DNA from: Ryuthela nishihirai | Taxonomy: Eukaryota > Arthropoda > Arachnida > Araneae > Heptathelidae | DNA length: 64,000 nucleotides | NCBI GenBank assembly: GCA_038380435.1 | Contig: JAWZYU010000027.1 | Location: 1,919,156-1,983,155, forward strand | Direction of reading: 5' to 3' | Part shown: positions 46,447 to 57,599 of the stretch, piece after piece | Layout of the letters: every line of letters begins with the position of its first letter | Numbering within the stretch: position 1 is the stretch's first letter | Position numbers and translations under genes: made by a program | The notes under the pieces: model-generated | What the model saw: the letters and a program-made list of their open reading frames with translations, nothing else | Told to the model about the DNA's origin: nothing | Database searches by the model: none

Positions 46447-47178
46447 CAGGGTGTTTATAATGAAATATCCATTTCTGTGAGCAAACTTTTGAATAACTGT
46501 CTTTGTGTTACAAATGAATCTAAAGCATGAGAACAGCAAAACATTAATACGATTCAACATGACCCCCCCCCCCCTTGCATGTCAACACAGAAATCCCAAC
46601 GTTCAGTAGTAGCACGTTAAACCCTTTCCAAGAGATGAGATGTAATCTTAGCCACTACAGTTGTGATAACTCCTTTAGTTCATTAATGCTGTTAATCATC
46701 ACCTTGTAAGCCTCTGATCTGATATAACCGCACACAAAAAAATCTAGAGGTGTGAGGTCAGGTGACCTTAGAGCCCAAATTCCGACGGAACCTCTTCCGT
46801 TCCACCTACCCGGAAAGGTTTCATATGTAGGTAGTCACGGACAAATGAGGGCTACGATTGATTGCATCCTCGATGCGTTCCACAATTTCTGGTGATACTG
46901 GAGGTCGACCAGAACGTTTCTCATCATGCACACTCCCTGTCCTCCGAAATTTGTTGACCAGGGATCTGATTGCTGCCCTCGTTGGCGGTGGTGTATGGAA
47001 CTTGCGAGTGAACTCTTGTCTCACCCCCCCCCCACTTCGAAGGACACACCTCGCAGACTTGCCTCAACTACTGCTATTCTTTCTTCAGTCGACAGCATTA
47101 TTCACAAAACCTGGAACAGAAAATGATCAGTCAGCGTTTTCAGGAAAATGGATAGTTATGTACTTTATAAACACTCTG
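46447..47178 (-). mobile_element. Mariner-like element, internally deleted
   Basis: A 732-bp element with ends CAGGGTGTTTATAATGA on the left and the matching CAGAGTGTTTATAAAG inverted on the right. TA flanks the right end, while the left flank is TG, probably a mutated TA. The minus strand keeps the N-terminal helix-turn-helix (MRQEFTRKFHTPPPTRAAIR, then SLVNKFRRTGSVHDEKRSGR) and the block RSPDLTPLDFFVCGYIRSEA with the last catalytic aspartate. The segment with the first two aspartates has been deleted. A run of 10 or more C interrupts the 3' region at about 46563. Confidence 0.82.
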
Positions 47179-47180
47179 TA

Positions 47181-47689
47181 TGTTAATATTTTATAAATAG
47201 TTTTTAAAATATTCAAAATTATTGAAAGAGAATCCCTGAAGTCTACGATCCTAATTTGAAAAGTTCAGCAACAAAGAAGCCATTACAAATTAGAGCAATA
47301 ATTCAAAATGATTTGAACTTTGAAAATCCAGACGTCATGTTTAAATATATGAATTAAAAATACATGAGTGTCATTGAATCTTACCTTTCCCAAATAACAT
47401 GTATTCATATATTCCCTATCAAAATATATCACCATTCAATTGTTAGATGGGAAATTTCTAAATCATTTGAATCGATTATAGCAATTTTACATTCAATGTT
47501 ATTAATTCATGATATTTACTGATTGTTTTTATACTCATCGCCAAGGTTTCCTAAAGTTCTTAATGTTAAAATGGGTACGGAAAGTTCGAAAACAGTTGAA
47601 AATATATTTGGTGATTTTATTTTGTATTATAAATTACACTTTGTAGAGCCTCCATAATGCATAAATAACATTGTGCTTGAATTTTAATT
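47181..47689. other. No recognised feature
   Basis: AT-rich sequence between the deleted mariner and the hAT element. Confidence 0.6.
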
Positions 47690-47864
47690 ATTTAAATCAT
47701 AGATTCCCAACGGGGGCGCTACCGCCCCCCAGTGGGCGCTGGAGCCTTCCATGGGGGCGGTAGCGGATCCAGAGGTAAATGGGGGGCGTTGAGGCAGTCA
47801 AGAGGGGCGGTCAAATAAATAAATAAATTTAATGGAATTTTCTGTGACAACCTTTTTATCTCTT

Positions 47865-48345
47865 CTATTCTGTGGTGTCTTCCTGGTGATTCTGGTCATC
47901 CATTACCTCATCCGTCATGTAGAGCTTTTCAACTGCAGCTTGGACAATAAGTTCCCTGCTACCGCCTACTAGTGTACTGGTACGTCTGAAGTCGACTGAG
48001 ATGTTCTCAAAAGTTCTCTTCAAGATCACAGATTGGATATAAGCTTCAATATGTTTTCCCACTCCAAGTCGCTTTGAGTATGCTTTATGGTACGTAGTTA
48101 CAATACCATCCCACGTCAGACCATAAGGTATAATATTAACATTACACTTGTGAATTAGGCTCAACTCATTAGCCAGCAGATCATACTTCCTCTTCTTTTC
48201 AACCTCTACTGTCTGCAGGTTATCCTGAGATGTTATTCCTACTTCAATAATTGTAATCTCATTCAATACCTTAACAAGCACTACTATATCAGGCTTATTA
48301 TGTTGGACATGTGTGTCCGTCCTGATAGGCAAATCAACCTTGATG
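47865..48345 (-). pseudogene. Restriction-like endonuclease fragment of an R2/Dong-type non-LTR element
   Basis: An open run of 155 codons on the minus strand lies between the left hAT end and the transposase. It reads DLPIRTDTHVQHNKPDIVVL, ITIIEVGITSQDNLQTVEVE, KKRKYDLLANEL and NVNIIPYGLTWDGIVTTYHK. The KPDIVV...IIEVGI...EK..KYD pattern is the PD-(D/E)xK nuclease core found near the C-terminus of RLE-bearing non-LTR retrotransposons. The finger and RT domains are absent. It is probably a 5'-truncated insertion into the hAT, since an AAATTTATTTATTTATTT run follows its 3' side. No target duplication could be fixed. Confidence 0.68.
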
Positions 48346-48904
48346 CAATAATAATATAATAATAATAAATTTATTATATTTAATATTTTTTTTAATTATT
48401 TTTAATATAATAAAATACTTTGAAAATACCTGTTTTCATGAATAAATATTTTATCTAGCAATGTAAATTGTCTTATTGTTATCGCGTTAATAAGCATTTT
48501 AAATTAGCATTAGGTATACCTGTACCTAATTTGTTTTAGTTTAGAATAGATTGACGGTGACAAGTCCTTGCAAGTTGGTAGGCAAACACGCGGTTCATGC
48601 AATTTAACATGTTTCGACAAGAATATGGGAGCTTGAAATGACTTGTTTACGGAGCAAGTGCGCCGGCATCGCAAACATACAAGTTAATGCGTGCACAAAA
48701 TCAAATCTATAAAAGCGATAGCTCTAGGAATGTTTTATTATTTTTATGTGCTTCGCCGTGATAAATAGTCGTGAGTGATAAGTGTTAGAAGTCATTATAA
48801 ACATTATTTTTATAACTATCTATAAATCTGTTGAGAAGTTCATTTGTATTTGAAAATATCTGAATCTACATCTAAAAAGAAATGCCGACAGTACAGTATT
48901 GAGT

Positions 48905-50652
48905 ATTTGAAATATGGATTTACGTACTCTCCTACAAACCAATCATTACCTATGTGTTTAATTTGCCGAAAAGTTTTTCAAATGAAGCTATGAAACCTTC
49001 TAGGCTACAAGAGCATTTAAATAAAATTCATGATGATAAGAAGAACAAAGATTTATCCTATTTTCAAGAACTGGAAAAGCAATATTTAAAGCAGCCAACT
49101 ATGTCAAACCTTTTTGCGTCGTCTTCTGAACAAGATGATGATGGACTACGAGCCTCATATAACGTTTCATTGTTAATCGCAAAAGCAGGAAAACCACACA
49201 CAATTGGCGAGGAATTAATTTTGCCGGCAGTCAAAGAGATATTAAAAACTGTTCTTCATCATAAGACACCGTCAGATATCATCAAAAAAATTCCTCTCAG
49301 TAATAATTCAGTGCAAAGAAGAATAGATGAAATGGCAAAAGACGTTGAAATATCATTATGTGATTACTTAAAGACTTGCAAATTTTCCATTCAACTCGAT
49401 GAATCAACTCTACCAAATAACGAAGCTCTACTTTTATCATACGTACGATTTATAAAAGAAGAAAAAATTCATGAAGAGTTATTATTTGCTAAAAATTTGG
49501 AATCTGATACAAAGGGAGAATCTATATTTAATACCATGCAAAAGTTTTTTCAAGAGAAAGAAATTCCTATTTGCAATATTTTGTCTGCTGCTACTGATGG
49601 TGCTCGATCAATGACAGGGCGTCATAAGGGTTTCATAGCGCATTTGAAACAAGCAGTACCAAATGTACTCGCTGTACATTGTATTATTCATCGTCAGCAT
49701 TTGGTTGCAAAAAATTTGAATGAACGTCTGCCTACGTCGCTCCATTACGTTATTAAAGCAATCAAGAAGATTAGAGCATTTCATTGAATGACCGATTATT
49801 TGGTAAGCTTTGTAATGAAAATGATGAAGATTACAATCACTTGCTGCTGCACACAGAAGTACGTTGGCTCTCTAAAGGTGTTTGTCTGAATCGTTTTTTA
49901 AATCTATTTGACTCAGTACTGGACTTTCTTGAAGACAGAGACGAAAAATTGCGCGAAAACCTGATTACGTCAAGAAATGACATCGCTTATTTGACAGACC
50001 TGTTTAAAATATTTAATCAAATTAATTTAAAATTGCAAGGTGATGAGTTGAATTTAATTAAAACAAAAAACGTCATAGCTGCTTTTGCGGGAAAACTTCT
50101 TCTATTCAAACGAAATCTAGGTAGAGGTGAATACAACCACTTTCCCACATTATCAGCAGTCTCTGCAAAACCGGAAGATTTACTTACTTACTGCCAACAC
50201 TTGGAAGTTCTTCACGTTGATTTTATGGAGCGTTTCCAAGATATTTTAAACATGAATATACCGAGTTGGGTTTTAGATCCTTTCGCAAACACAGATACTG
50301 AAGAATCATCAAATTTGGAAGAGGAACTCTTAGAACTCACGACTAACGAAGCACTCAAAGTAAAATTAAAACATGGATACTAAGAGTTCTGGCTTCAAAA
50401 ATCAATACCAGTTCTCTACCCTGGATTGTGGGCAATAGTACAGAAGTTTTTAATCGCATTTCGTTCGTCCTATATGGCTGAGCGTGGATTCAGTGCAGTA
50501 GCTAATTTACTGTCAAAGAAGAGGAACAGACTACACATCACTGAACGTGGCGATCTGCGATTGATGTTAACGAAATTGGAACCCAACATTAACAGATTGT
50601 TAACACTCCACCAGCCTCAACCATCTCATCAATTTTTTTTTATTTATTATTA
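48905..50652 (+). pseudogene. hAT (Buster-type) transposase, two frameshifts and one stop
   Basis: A BED-type finger lies at about 48908-49030 (YGFTYSPTNQSLPMCLICRK, then LQEHLNKIH). Its frame shifts at a shortened T run near 48975. The RNase H-like core follows: FSIQLDESTLPNN with the first aspartate, and LSAATDGARSMTGRHKGF with the second. A frameshift near 49780 precedes NDRLFGKLCNEN, and HTEVRWLSKG begins the insertion domain. An in-frame TAA at 50381-50383 separates this from the C-terminal dimerisation region with the third catalytic residue: SSYMAERGFSAVANLLSKKR. With these three lesions ignored, the protein is close to full length for the family (about 580 residues), and all catalytic residues remain visible. 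Confidence 0.9.
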
Positions 50653-50887
50653 ACTTTGTGTTTATTTTTAAAATTTTAATAAACAATTTTATTGTACATT
50701 TGGTTGTCGTTTTATTAATTTCTGCTTTATGATTTTTAATAGGTAAATTAGGTACAGATAATATGCAACAATATTTTAATATTTCATATAAAATTAACTA
50801 TTATGGACTAGGAGGGGGCGTTGAAATTTTTGTTCTCTTCTAAAGGGGGCGATGGTCCAGAAAAGGTTGGGAATCACTAATTTAAAT

Positions 50888-51570
50888 CAAGTGTTGGAAC
50901 AGTTGTCGAGTCCTACACTTCCCCAAATGTGAACCAGACTGTTAAAGACCAAGACACTGCAGATATACAATAGGACATATTTTCAAAACTAATTTTTAAA
51001 ACTGTAGCTCTTTAATAATAATATTTCTGAACACCATAGTGGTAGTTATTTATTTTTTAAAATTGATAATTAATTTTGTAATATTCTCAAATATTTGAAT
51101 AAAATTCTAATGAATAAATGACTTTCTTTTAACCGATTTCAAAATAAATGGCTTTAATTTAAATTTCAACCAAATTAAATATATTACTTTTTTGTGCATA
51201 ATTAATTTACCTTCTTTATTCCCTCCTTTTCTTCAAGGCTGTCCAGGCCCGGTGTATGAAATTGTCTTTGGCTAGGTCCCATCCACCATGTTGTTGCTGC
51301 CGTCATTTCGATCTTCGCCTCCCCTACTTTTCCATCTCTTCTCCGAAACTCGTGCCGAAGAAGAGGCCTAGGTGTTGTAAGAAAACAACAACTGTGGCTC
51401 CCCTCGGGGAAATGGAATGGTCGAGGAGGGAAACGCAAGTGCTGATGTGTAGGAAAGTCTTCCCCCCGCAACCACCGATCAAAGGAGGTCTAAGGAGAAG
51501 AAGGCTAGCTTTGCACAAGCGTAAGTGGCGCCGTTCTGCGGAATTTTACCGAAGCTGAACGTGGCAAATT
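50888..51570. other. No supported gene; GC-richer stretch 51235-51560
   Basis: 51235-51560 is richer in G and C, with open frames on both strands (100 codons plus, 89 minus). Neither is recognised. The GC-rich stretch adjoins the promoter-like sites at 51593-51619. Confidence 0.45.
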
Positions 51571-51592
51571 GATGTGCAGGCACAAAAACCAC

Positions 51593-51619
51593 TATAAAGG
51601 GCGATCTGCGCATGCGCAG
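51593..51619 (+). promoter_or_regulatory. Possible promoter: TATAAAG followed by NRF1-type palindrome
   Basis: TATAAAG at 51593-51599 lies 6 bp before the perfect palindrome CTGCGCATGCGCAG (51606-51619), which matches the NRF1/EWG site (TGCGCATGCGCA). Such sites are concentrated in promoters of housekeeping genes. No following coding exon was identified, so the promoter call is inference. Confidence 0.4.
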
Positions 51620-52443
51620 TGCAATCATTTTAGCCCACTGCAGCTATGGTTTGTCTTACTATTGGTATACATATTTTAATTTAACCAGTGTTTCCAAATG
51701 TCTAACAGCCATGGCTGTTTGGCACAGTGGTAGCTGACCCTAAAGTTATTCAATGAGTGTTTTATTCCGTTCAGGAGTACATTTTACGATACCTTGTAAA
51801 GCCGTTGTATGTTTATTTTGAGTAATTTTGCAGAATTTTTAAAATGAATATGTAAATTAATACATTTAGTCATCTTGTGAATATATATAAGTCAATGTAA
51901 GTTGCAGGTTTGTGATCCCTGGAGCGTATCGATGTACATTGGCTTCTGCACTGTGCTCTAACAGTGTAATTCTTTTTATGGTTGATACGGGAAGTGCCTG
52001 CTGCCATCTGTTGAACGTTTCTACAAGTAAAAAACTCGATATGATATTTATTGAAACTATCAGCAATTGTATAAAATATAATTATATAGATCTTGTTATC
52101 GTACATTGACACATAAATCTCAATTTGTTATAATATACTAAATGCTGTAGGTTGTTCAAAATATCAAAATTTTGATATTTTGAATTATTATTATAATATA
52201 AATCTTTAGCGTACTACTACCAGTTTTACAAAATTGGGTTTTATTAAAGAAAATGATTACATTACTTCTAGTATTTTCTCACTAAACGAAAAGAAAAATT
52301 ATGATTGTACCTCATGAAGAAAATGAACATTTTTCAGAGTCAAAGTGTCTGTAAAATTAGTCATGTGGTGTAAGCAATTGAAAACTTTGCTCGGCGGTGG
52401 AAAATAATGCAGCGAACTAGCTCCTCTACCTGGCTAGGTGCAT

Positions 52444-52512
52444 CACTGCAATGCACGAATTTGCCATGTTTAGAGGGCACTGCAATACACGAATTCGCCA
52501 TGTTTGGAGGGC
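52444..52512. repeat. 34-bp tandem duplication
   Basis: CACTGCAATGCACGAATTTG and CACTGCAATACACGAATTCG start 34 bp apart. Both are followed by CCATGTTTRGAGGG. Confidence 0.8.
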
Positions 52513-52880
52513 GCTGCAATCGAAAAGTTTACATTACGTCTATGGAAGCTAGCTCTCTTCTTCCTTAGACACTCTTTGGCTGTTCTTTGGTTGAATGGAG
52601 GTTGGTGCTTGGAGCAGAGAATAGCTTCTTGAAGTTCTGGTGTCGTTGATAACCTACGCTGGTGCTGATATTATTTTTTCTACTCTTCAGTGTGAGTGTA
52701 CTATGTGAGGCGTCCTTTCTTTTCTTATCCCTAGGTGTGGGTATTTTTCGGAGCCTTTCAGGTCTGTGTGATTTTTTTTATTTATTTTTTCGTCTGTGTC
52801 TAGAGATCTTTGTCTCTGGTGTGGAATTTCTGCACTTCGCACAGCATTTTCTGCGTGTACTTTAATTTTGTCTTTCCAAA

Positions 52881-53841
52881 ATGGATGATCCCTCTGGAGG
52901 GTCAAAACGTTTACGTAGTGACAACTCTGCTATGCAGCAACAGTTTCAGTCACTATATTCCAAAACTTTTATGAATAACTCTGATCTGTTATCATATGCT
53001 GAATCAGATGGATGCACATCTTTCTCTATTAGGATGAAAGGTATTCTAAACCTAATGTCCTGAAGCAGCAGCTGACAGCTCAACTTTCAAACCTAGAAGA
53101 TATTTTAATCGTCAAACGCACTAAGACGAACGACTTGATAATCACAACAACTTCCGTTGAATGCACCCTTGAGTTACTAAATATCACACAGATATTAAAT
53201 ATTCCAGTTGAGCATAAAATCCTGACAGAATCATTAACAACTTAATTTCGCCTTCGCAGCATTGATACCGAAATCTCTATCGATGACTTATTTACGGAAG
53301 TATCAATTCAAGGTCATCATATTTATTCGATTCGACGTTTTTTCAAACGTGATGGCAACACAATGTCTCCCTTACCAAGTGTGTTAATAGCAATTGTTGA
53401 TCTACAAATGCCCCACGAAATAATTCTATGGTGGGAAATACATAATCCCACCCTTTTCGTAGATAGACCACGACAGTGCGATAACTGTTGCAGATTTGGA
53501 CACGGAAAGAAAAACTGTCGAAGCAAACCTCGATGTTCCCGATGTGGTGGGGAACATCATGCTACCTCTTGTACATCTTCTGAAATACATTGTTGTTTAT
53601 GTGGCGATACTCACGAAGCCACCTCCCTTCAGTATCCGAAGCGCCAACTCGAAACCACTCTTCTCAACTATAAATGTACCAGACGTACTACATATATTGT
53701 AGCTCGAGCGGCCATATTACCCTCAAGACAGACTTATACATCTACAACCCGGAAAAATAATTCAAAAACAAATATACTAATAAAATATTTAGTTATAATA
53801 ATTATTTATATATATTATTATAATATATTATCATTATAATA
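52881..53841 (+). pseudogene. Gag-like ORF1 of an I/Jockey-type retrotransposon, broken
   Basis: The start MDDPSGGSKRLRSD (52881) leads into about 55 codons. A frameshift near 53040-53065 moves to the frame reading KPNVLKQQLTAQLSNLED, and a TAA occurs at about 53243. The C-terminal region (53363-53841) has zinc knuckles: CDNCCRFGHGKKNC (CCHC), CSRCGGEHHATSC and a degenerate CCLCGDTHE. This is the nucleic-acid-binding gag-like protein that packages element RNA. About 350 bp of upstream sequence from 52540 may be its 5' UTR. No ORF2 follows; an AT-rich run and then SINE/MITE sequence take over. It could belong to the same family as the element at 1-4605, but nothing overlaps to prove it. Confidence 0.75.
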
Positions 53842-53880
53842 TAAATTATAGTATATATAATATTATAGTATAAATTGCTT
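53760..53880. repeat. AT-rich low-complexity run
   Basis: Almost pure A/T with TATATATTATTATAATATA-type sequence directly after the ORF1 relic. Confidence 0.8.
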
Positions 53881-54004
53881 ACAAAATCTATGAACTTCAG
53901 TTAGGAAATCTACATTTCCACAGTACAGACCATAGAACCTTCTTTTTCAAAGTCTGATAAGAAAGCAGCGCAAGGAGCGATGATTGGAAACGGAAAGCCA
54001 GTTA

Positions 54005-55206
54005 CCGTATATTTCCGCAGATAAGACGATAGTTGAATCATAAAAAAAGGCCCCCAAAATCCGGGTCGTCTTATAGGACAGATACAAAAAAAATTAGATT
54101 GAAATTTATATAAATTGAAACCATTATTACTACAACTATTCGAAAAATCTATCATATTATTTAAATACGATATATGATAATACATTACATCGTAATAGTA
54201 AATAATACATTACATTGTAATAGTAAAACAATACTAAAACAATAAATATTAAAAGTTATGTTCATTGAGCTACTGAGGAAAAAATGGACAAACCGTAATT
54301 ATTTACTAGTATGGTAGCTAGGTAATCACTGGAAGGAGAGCTATGCACCAATCCACTGTGATGATGCATAGAACCGGACAGGTCTAGCACCTAATATCCG
54401 ACCCCGCCTTCTAGTGGTCGGACCGTTAGTACCTTTCAAAAGAGATGCTCTCTTGTGGAAGTGAACGGAAGGGGAGGGCTGCCAGATTAGTGTGGCCTAC
54501 TGATCTGGACAACTATGGCTACTTTTCTTTTTTTTTTCTACCCTGCTGAGGAGTGGTTAACCACACAGGGTCCTCGTGCTGACCATATAAACCCACTGGA
54601 CTGGACTGATATATGGCTCTGAGTTTGATTATGGATCCTGATTTTGCTGCACTGGTGGGCTTCTGTGGAGGAAAATCTTCCGCTGTGTTTTCTATTTGTT
54701 TGTGGGTTGACAGCCCCAAGTGAATAGATTCACAGGATATGTTTATCAGCTGGTGGATAATCCTGAGCAGAAGTCATTGCAGGAACCTGAACTCTTTGCT
54801 TTAGAATTGGTGTGCAGTGGCCAGATGCAGTAGAGGTAGCTCAGGATAGACTTGCTTGGAGAACTAAATTGCACGGTCTGGTTGGACCTCCGTAGCCCAT
54901 GGCTGCTTGAGGATGATGATGATGATGATGACAGAGTAGGGTATGTCCACAAAATAGAATAGCCCATACGACGCTTTTGTGAATAGTCAAGGTCATTACC
55001 CGAATGGCCGAATCAATGAGAATGTTTGCGAATAGGACATAATTCCGTATACGCTATACAGTATTATTATCCAGATGATGATCGCCGATCTAAACTAAAT
55101 TCATAGGCCATTGATAGTTTGGGGTCGTCTTATAGGACAGATATATGCTAAAACTATAACACTTTGACGAAATTTTATAACTCATGTTATCTGCGGAAAT
55201 ATACGG
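54005..55206. mobile_element. TA-flanked MITE, itself split by an RTE derivative
   Basis: Ends CCGTATATTTCCGCAGATAA (left) and its reverse complement (right), flanked by TA (54003-54004, 55207-55208). The phrase GGTCGTCTTATAGGACAGAT occurs on both sides in direct orientation (about 54064, 55124). Without the insertion at about 54302-54930 it would be about 570 bp. The termini are close to those at 6225-6557. Confidence 0.7.
54302..54930 (+). mobile_element. Internally deleted, non-autonomous RTE derivative
   Basis: The first about 490 bp (ATGGTAGCTAGG from 54311 to GGAACCTGAAC near 54791) match the 5' UTR of the full-length RTE (in reverse, about 58515-59088). The last about 130 bp (TTAGAATTGGTGTGCAGTGG to the GAT tail) match its 3' end. 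All coding sequence between, about 3 kb, is missing. It keeps both ends of the element and the GGATGATGATGATGATGATG tail. No clear target duplication was found. Confidence 0.85.
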
Positions 55207-55372
55207 TAGTTTATGCGTCATAGTAGATGGTCTGTGAGGAAGGCTAGACATTAATAGCAAAATAACACAAACATCCATGCCTTACTCGGGGCTCGAACCC
55301 CTGTCATTTTGATTAGTAGCCAAGCGTGCTAACCACTGTCATGGGACCGAAATCATTCTATCATCATCATCC

Positions 55373-57535
55373 TCAAGCAGCCATGGACGACAGAGGTCCA
55401 ACCAGACCGTGCAATTTAGTTCTCCAAGCAAGTCTGTCCTGAGCTACATCTGCTGCATCCGGCCACTGCACACCAATTCTAACAAGGTCCTGTTTGACAT
55501 TGTCTGCCCACCGCATCCTAGGTCTCCCCCTCCTTCTGAGGCCTCTAGGCACACTGTTCATAACCCTATTCGCCAATCTATAATTATCCATACGGGCAAC
55601 ATGGCCAAACCAGCGGAGTCTCTCTCTGCACAATATGCTGCTTAAAGGAGGTTGCAGACTCCTTTGCCTAACCTCATCATTAGTTACAAAGTTAAACCAC
55701 CTAATACCCAAGATACTGCGTAAGCATCTAGAATCAAAAGCATCTAGTTTCCTGTTATCTTGTTTACACAGCGTCCAAGTTTCACTATCATAACTAACCC
55801 TAGAAAGAACCAAACTGTTATACAGTCTAATTTTAGTCTTTAGGTATATACGCCTATTTTTCCACAATCTCCATAGATTCTTAAAAGTCCCGGCAGCAAT
55901 CCCTATTCGTCTGTTAATCTCATGCCGCACATCACCAGTATCTGTTACATAGCTCCCAAGATAATTAAACTGTGACACTTGTTCAAAATTGCAACCATTC
56001 ACATGAACTGAATCACAACTTGCCTGACCAATTTTTATCACTTCAGTTTTCTCTCTGTTTAAAACCAAACCTACTCTACTACCAGTCTTATCAACAGCTC
56101 GAATGAAAGAGTTCATCTTATTAACATCATTTTCCAAAAGGGCTAAATCATCACCATAATCTAAATTAGAAATTTTCATATCTCCAGTCCATTTAAGGCC
56201 AAAATCTTTCCCTTGAAGTGAATTTCGCATTACATAATCAAAACCAAGCTAAAGAGAAAAGGAAACAAAATGCACCCTTGTCGAACACCAGAAGAAATGC
56301 TGAACCAATTGCTACAAGCCTTACCAACTCTCACACACGACTCAGTGTTATTATAGAAGCTTTCATTATGTTAACTAACTTGTCTGGTTTACCATAGGAT
56401 CTCACAACCAAACACAAATTATGACGATCAACAGAGTCGAAAGCCTTTTTGAAATCAGCAAAGCTAGCAACCAGAGGTTTCAGAAACTCTAAACATTCCT
56501 CAAAAATCTGCCAAAGTGAAAATATCTCATCCACACATCCCCTACAACTTCTGAAACCACATTGCTCATCACGCAATTGACTGTCAACCAGATTCTTAAT
56601 TCTATTAAGCACAATCACAGAAAGAACTTTACCTGGAACAGAGAGTAGGCTGATACCCCTATAGTTATCACAAGAACTGCGATCACCTTTTTTGAAAATA
56701 GGGATAACAATAGCTCTGGTAAAATCCTTAGGAACCATGCCTTTATCACAAAAGATATTCAGAATTTCAGTCATCCAAGTGGTAACCGAAACATTCCCAG
56801 CTCTAAGCATTTCAGTAGTAATTTCATCTACCCCTGGGGATGTATGAAGTTTAAGTTTAGAAATAGCCAAAATAACTTCAGATTGTGTTATAGGGCCAAC
56901 GTTAAAGCCACCAATGCATCTATCATCATTACAAACAATGGAAGTAGAACTAACCACATTGTTTAGAACATCACTGAAATGCTCAGCTCACCAAACCATG
57001 ACAGAATCCTCCCCTTCTACAACCTTAACTTGTTTATCCTTCAATCCCTGCATACCTCTCCGTTTCCTACCACATAAAACATTAACTATCTGGTACTGCT
57101 CCCTGCTGTTGTGCTGTCTAACTGCTTCCTCGGCTTTGTCAGCCAGGCCATCAAGCCAGAGATTCTTATCAGCAGCTAACTGATCCTTAACACGATTATT
57201 AAGCTCTCTGTACTGCTTTCTATTGGGACTAGTAAGGTACTGATTAAGGACATTCCTGCAGTTCTTTCTTTCTGAAATAAGCTCAAGTGCCTTATCACTC
57301 AAATAATTCCGTCTCCTCTGCTCCTTTTTCCTAAAAGAGTACTGTTAGTTTACAGAAAAGCCTGTTTAAAATGGCCCCATTCTTCCTCAACTTCAGTAGT
57401 AAGCAAACTATGACTGCCATAGTGACTACGTAACCTTTCATGGTAAGCTTTAGTTATAACTTGGTTTTTCAGAGCTTCAGTATTAAGAGTAAATTTCTTA
57501 ACTTTAGATGAACACTTTTTAAGTTTAAGTTGCAA
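55373..57535 (-). pseudogene. RTE reverse transcriptase domain (copy A), broken
   Basis: Minus strand from the linker (about 57535) to the C-terminus. Landmarks are PNRKQYRELNNRVKDQLAAD in the linker, LKLHTSPGVDEITTEMLRAG, AIVIPIFKKGDRSSCDNYRG, LVASFADFKKAFDSVDRHNL (first catalytic aspartate) and LDYGDDLALL, where Y-G-D-D replaces the usual YADD, then the C-terminal LRWFGHVARM and GRPRMRWADNVKQDL. Lesions seen against copy B are a TGG-to-TGA stop near 56980, a 1-base deletion near 56245 and a missing segment near 56330. The C-terminal GRPR.RW block is shared with BovB-type RTE elements. Confidence 0.9.
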
Positions 57536-57599
57536 GACACTTTTAACAAGGTAATGGTCAGATCCAATTTCAGCTCCCCTATATGACCTGGTATTCCTA

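Larger units (their letters stand above)
47698..50879 (+). mobile_element. hAT element, Buster group, nearly complete
   Basis: A 3,182-bp element flanked by the perfect 8-bp duplication ATTTAAAT (47690-47697, 50880-50887). This fits both the hAT length and the Buster preference for nnnTAnnn. The ends read CATAGATTCCCAAC and, inverted, TAGTGATTCCCAACC. GGGGGCG-type G-rich runs sit just inside both ends. It carries a damaged transposase on the plus strand and an unrelated endonuclease fragment on the minus strand. Confidence 0.9.
53960..55350 (-). mobile_element. SINE family A, split by a MITE
   Basis: 55209-55350 is the head and middle of family A in reverse (GGGCTCGAACCCCTGTC, then CCAAGCGTGCTAACCACTGT and CATGGGACC). 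53960-54002 keeps a faint match to the tail (AAGCAGC, AGCCAGTTA). With the MITE removed at its TA, AGCCAGT.TA.GTTTATGCG lines up with the family sequence AGCCTGTCAGTTTATATGCC. Confidence 0.55.

Noticed and set aside
51202..51558. Plus and minus ORFs of 100 and 89 codons in a GC-richer patch
   Set aside because: Compositionally explained; the basic, cysteine-rich plus reading does not match any domain I know.
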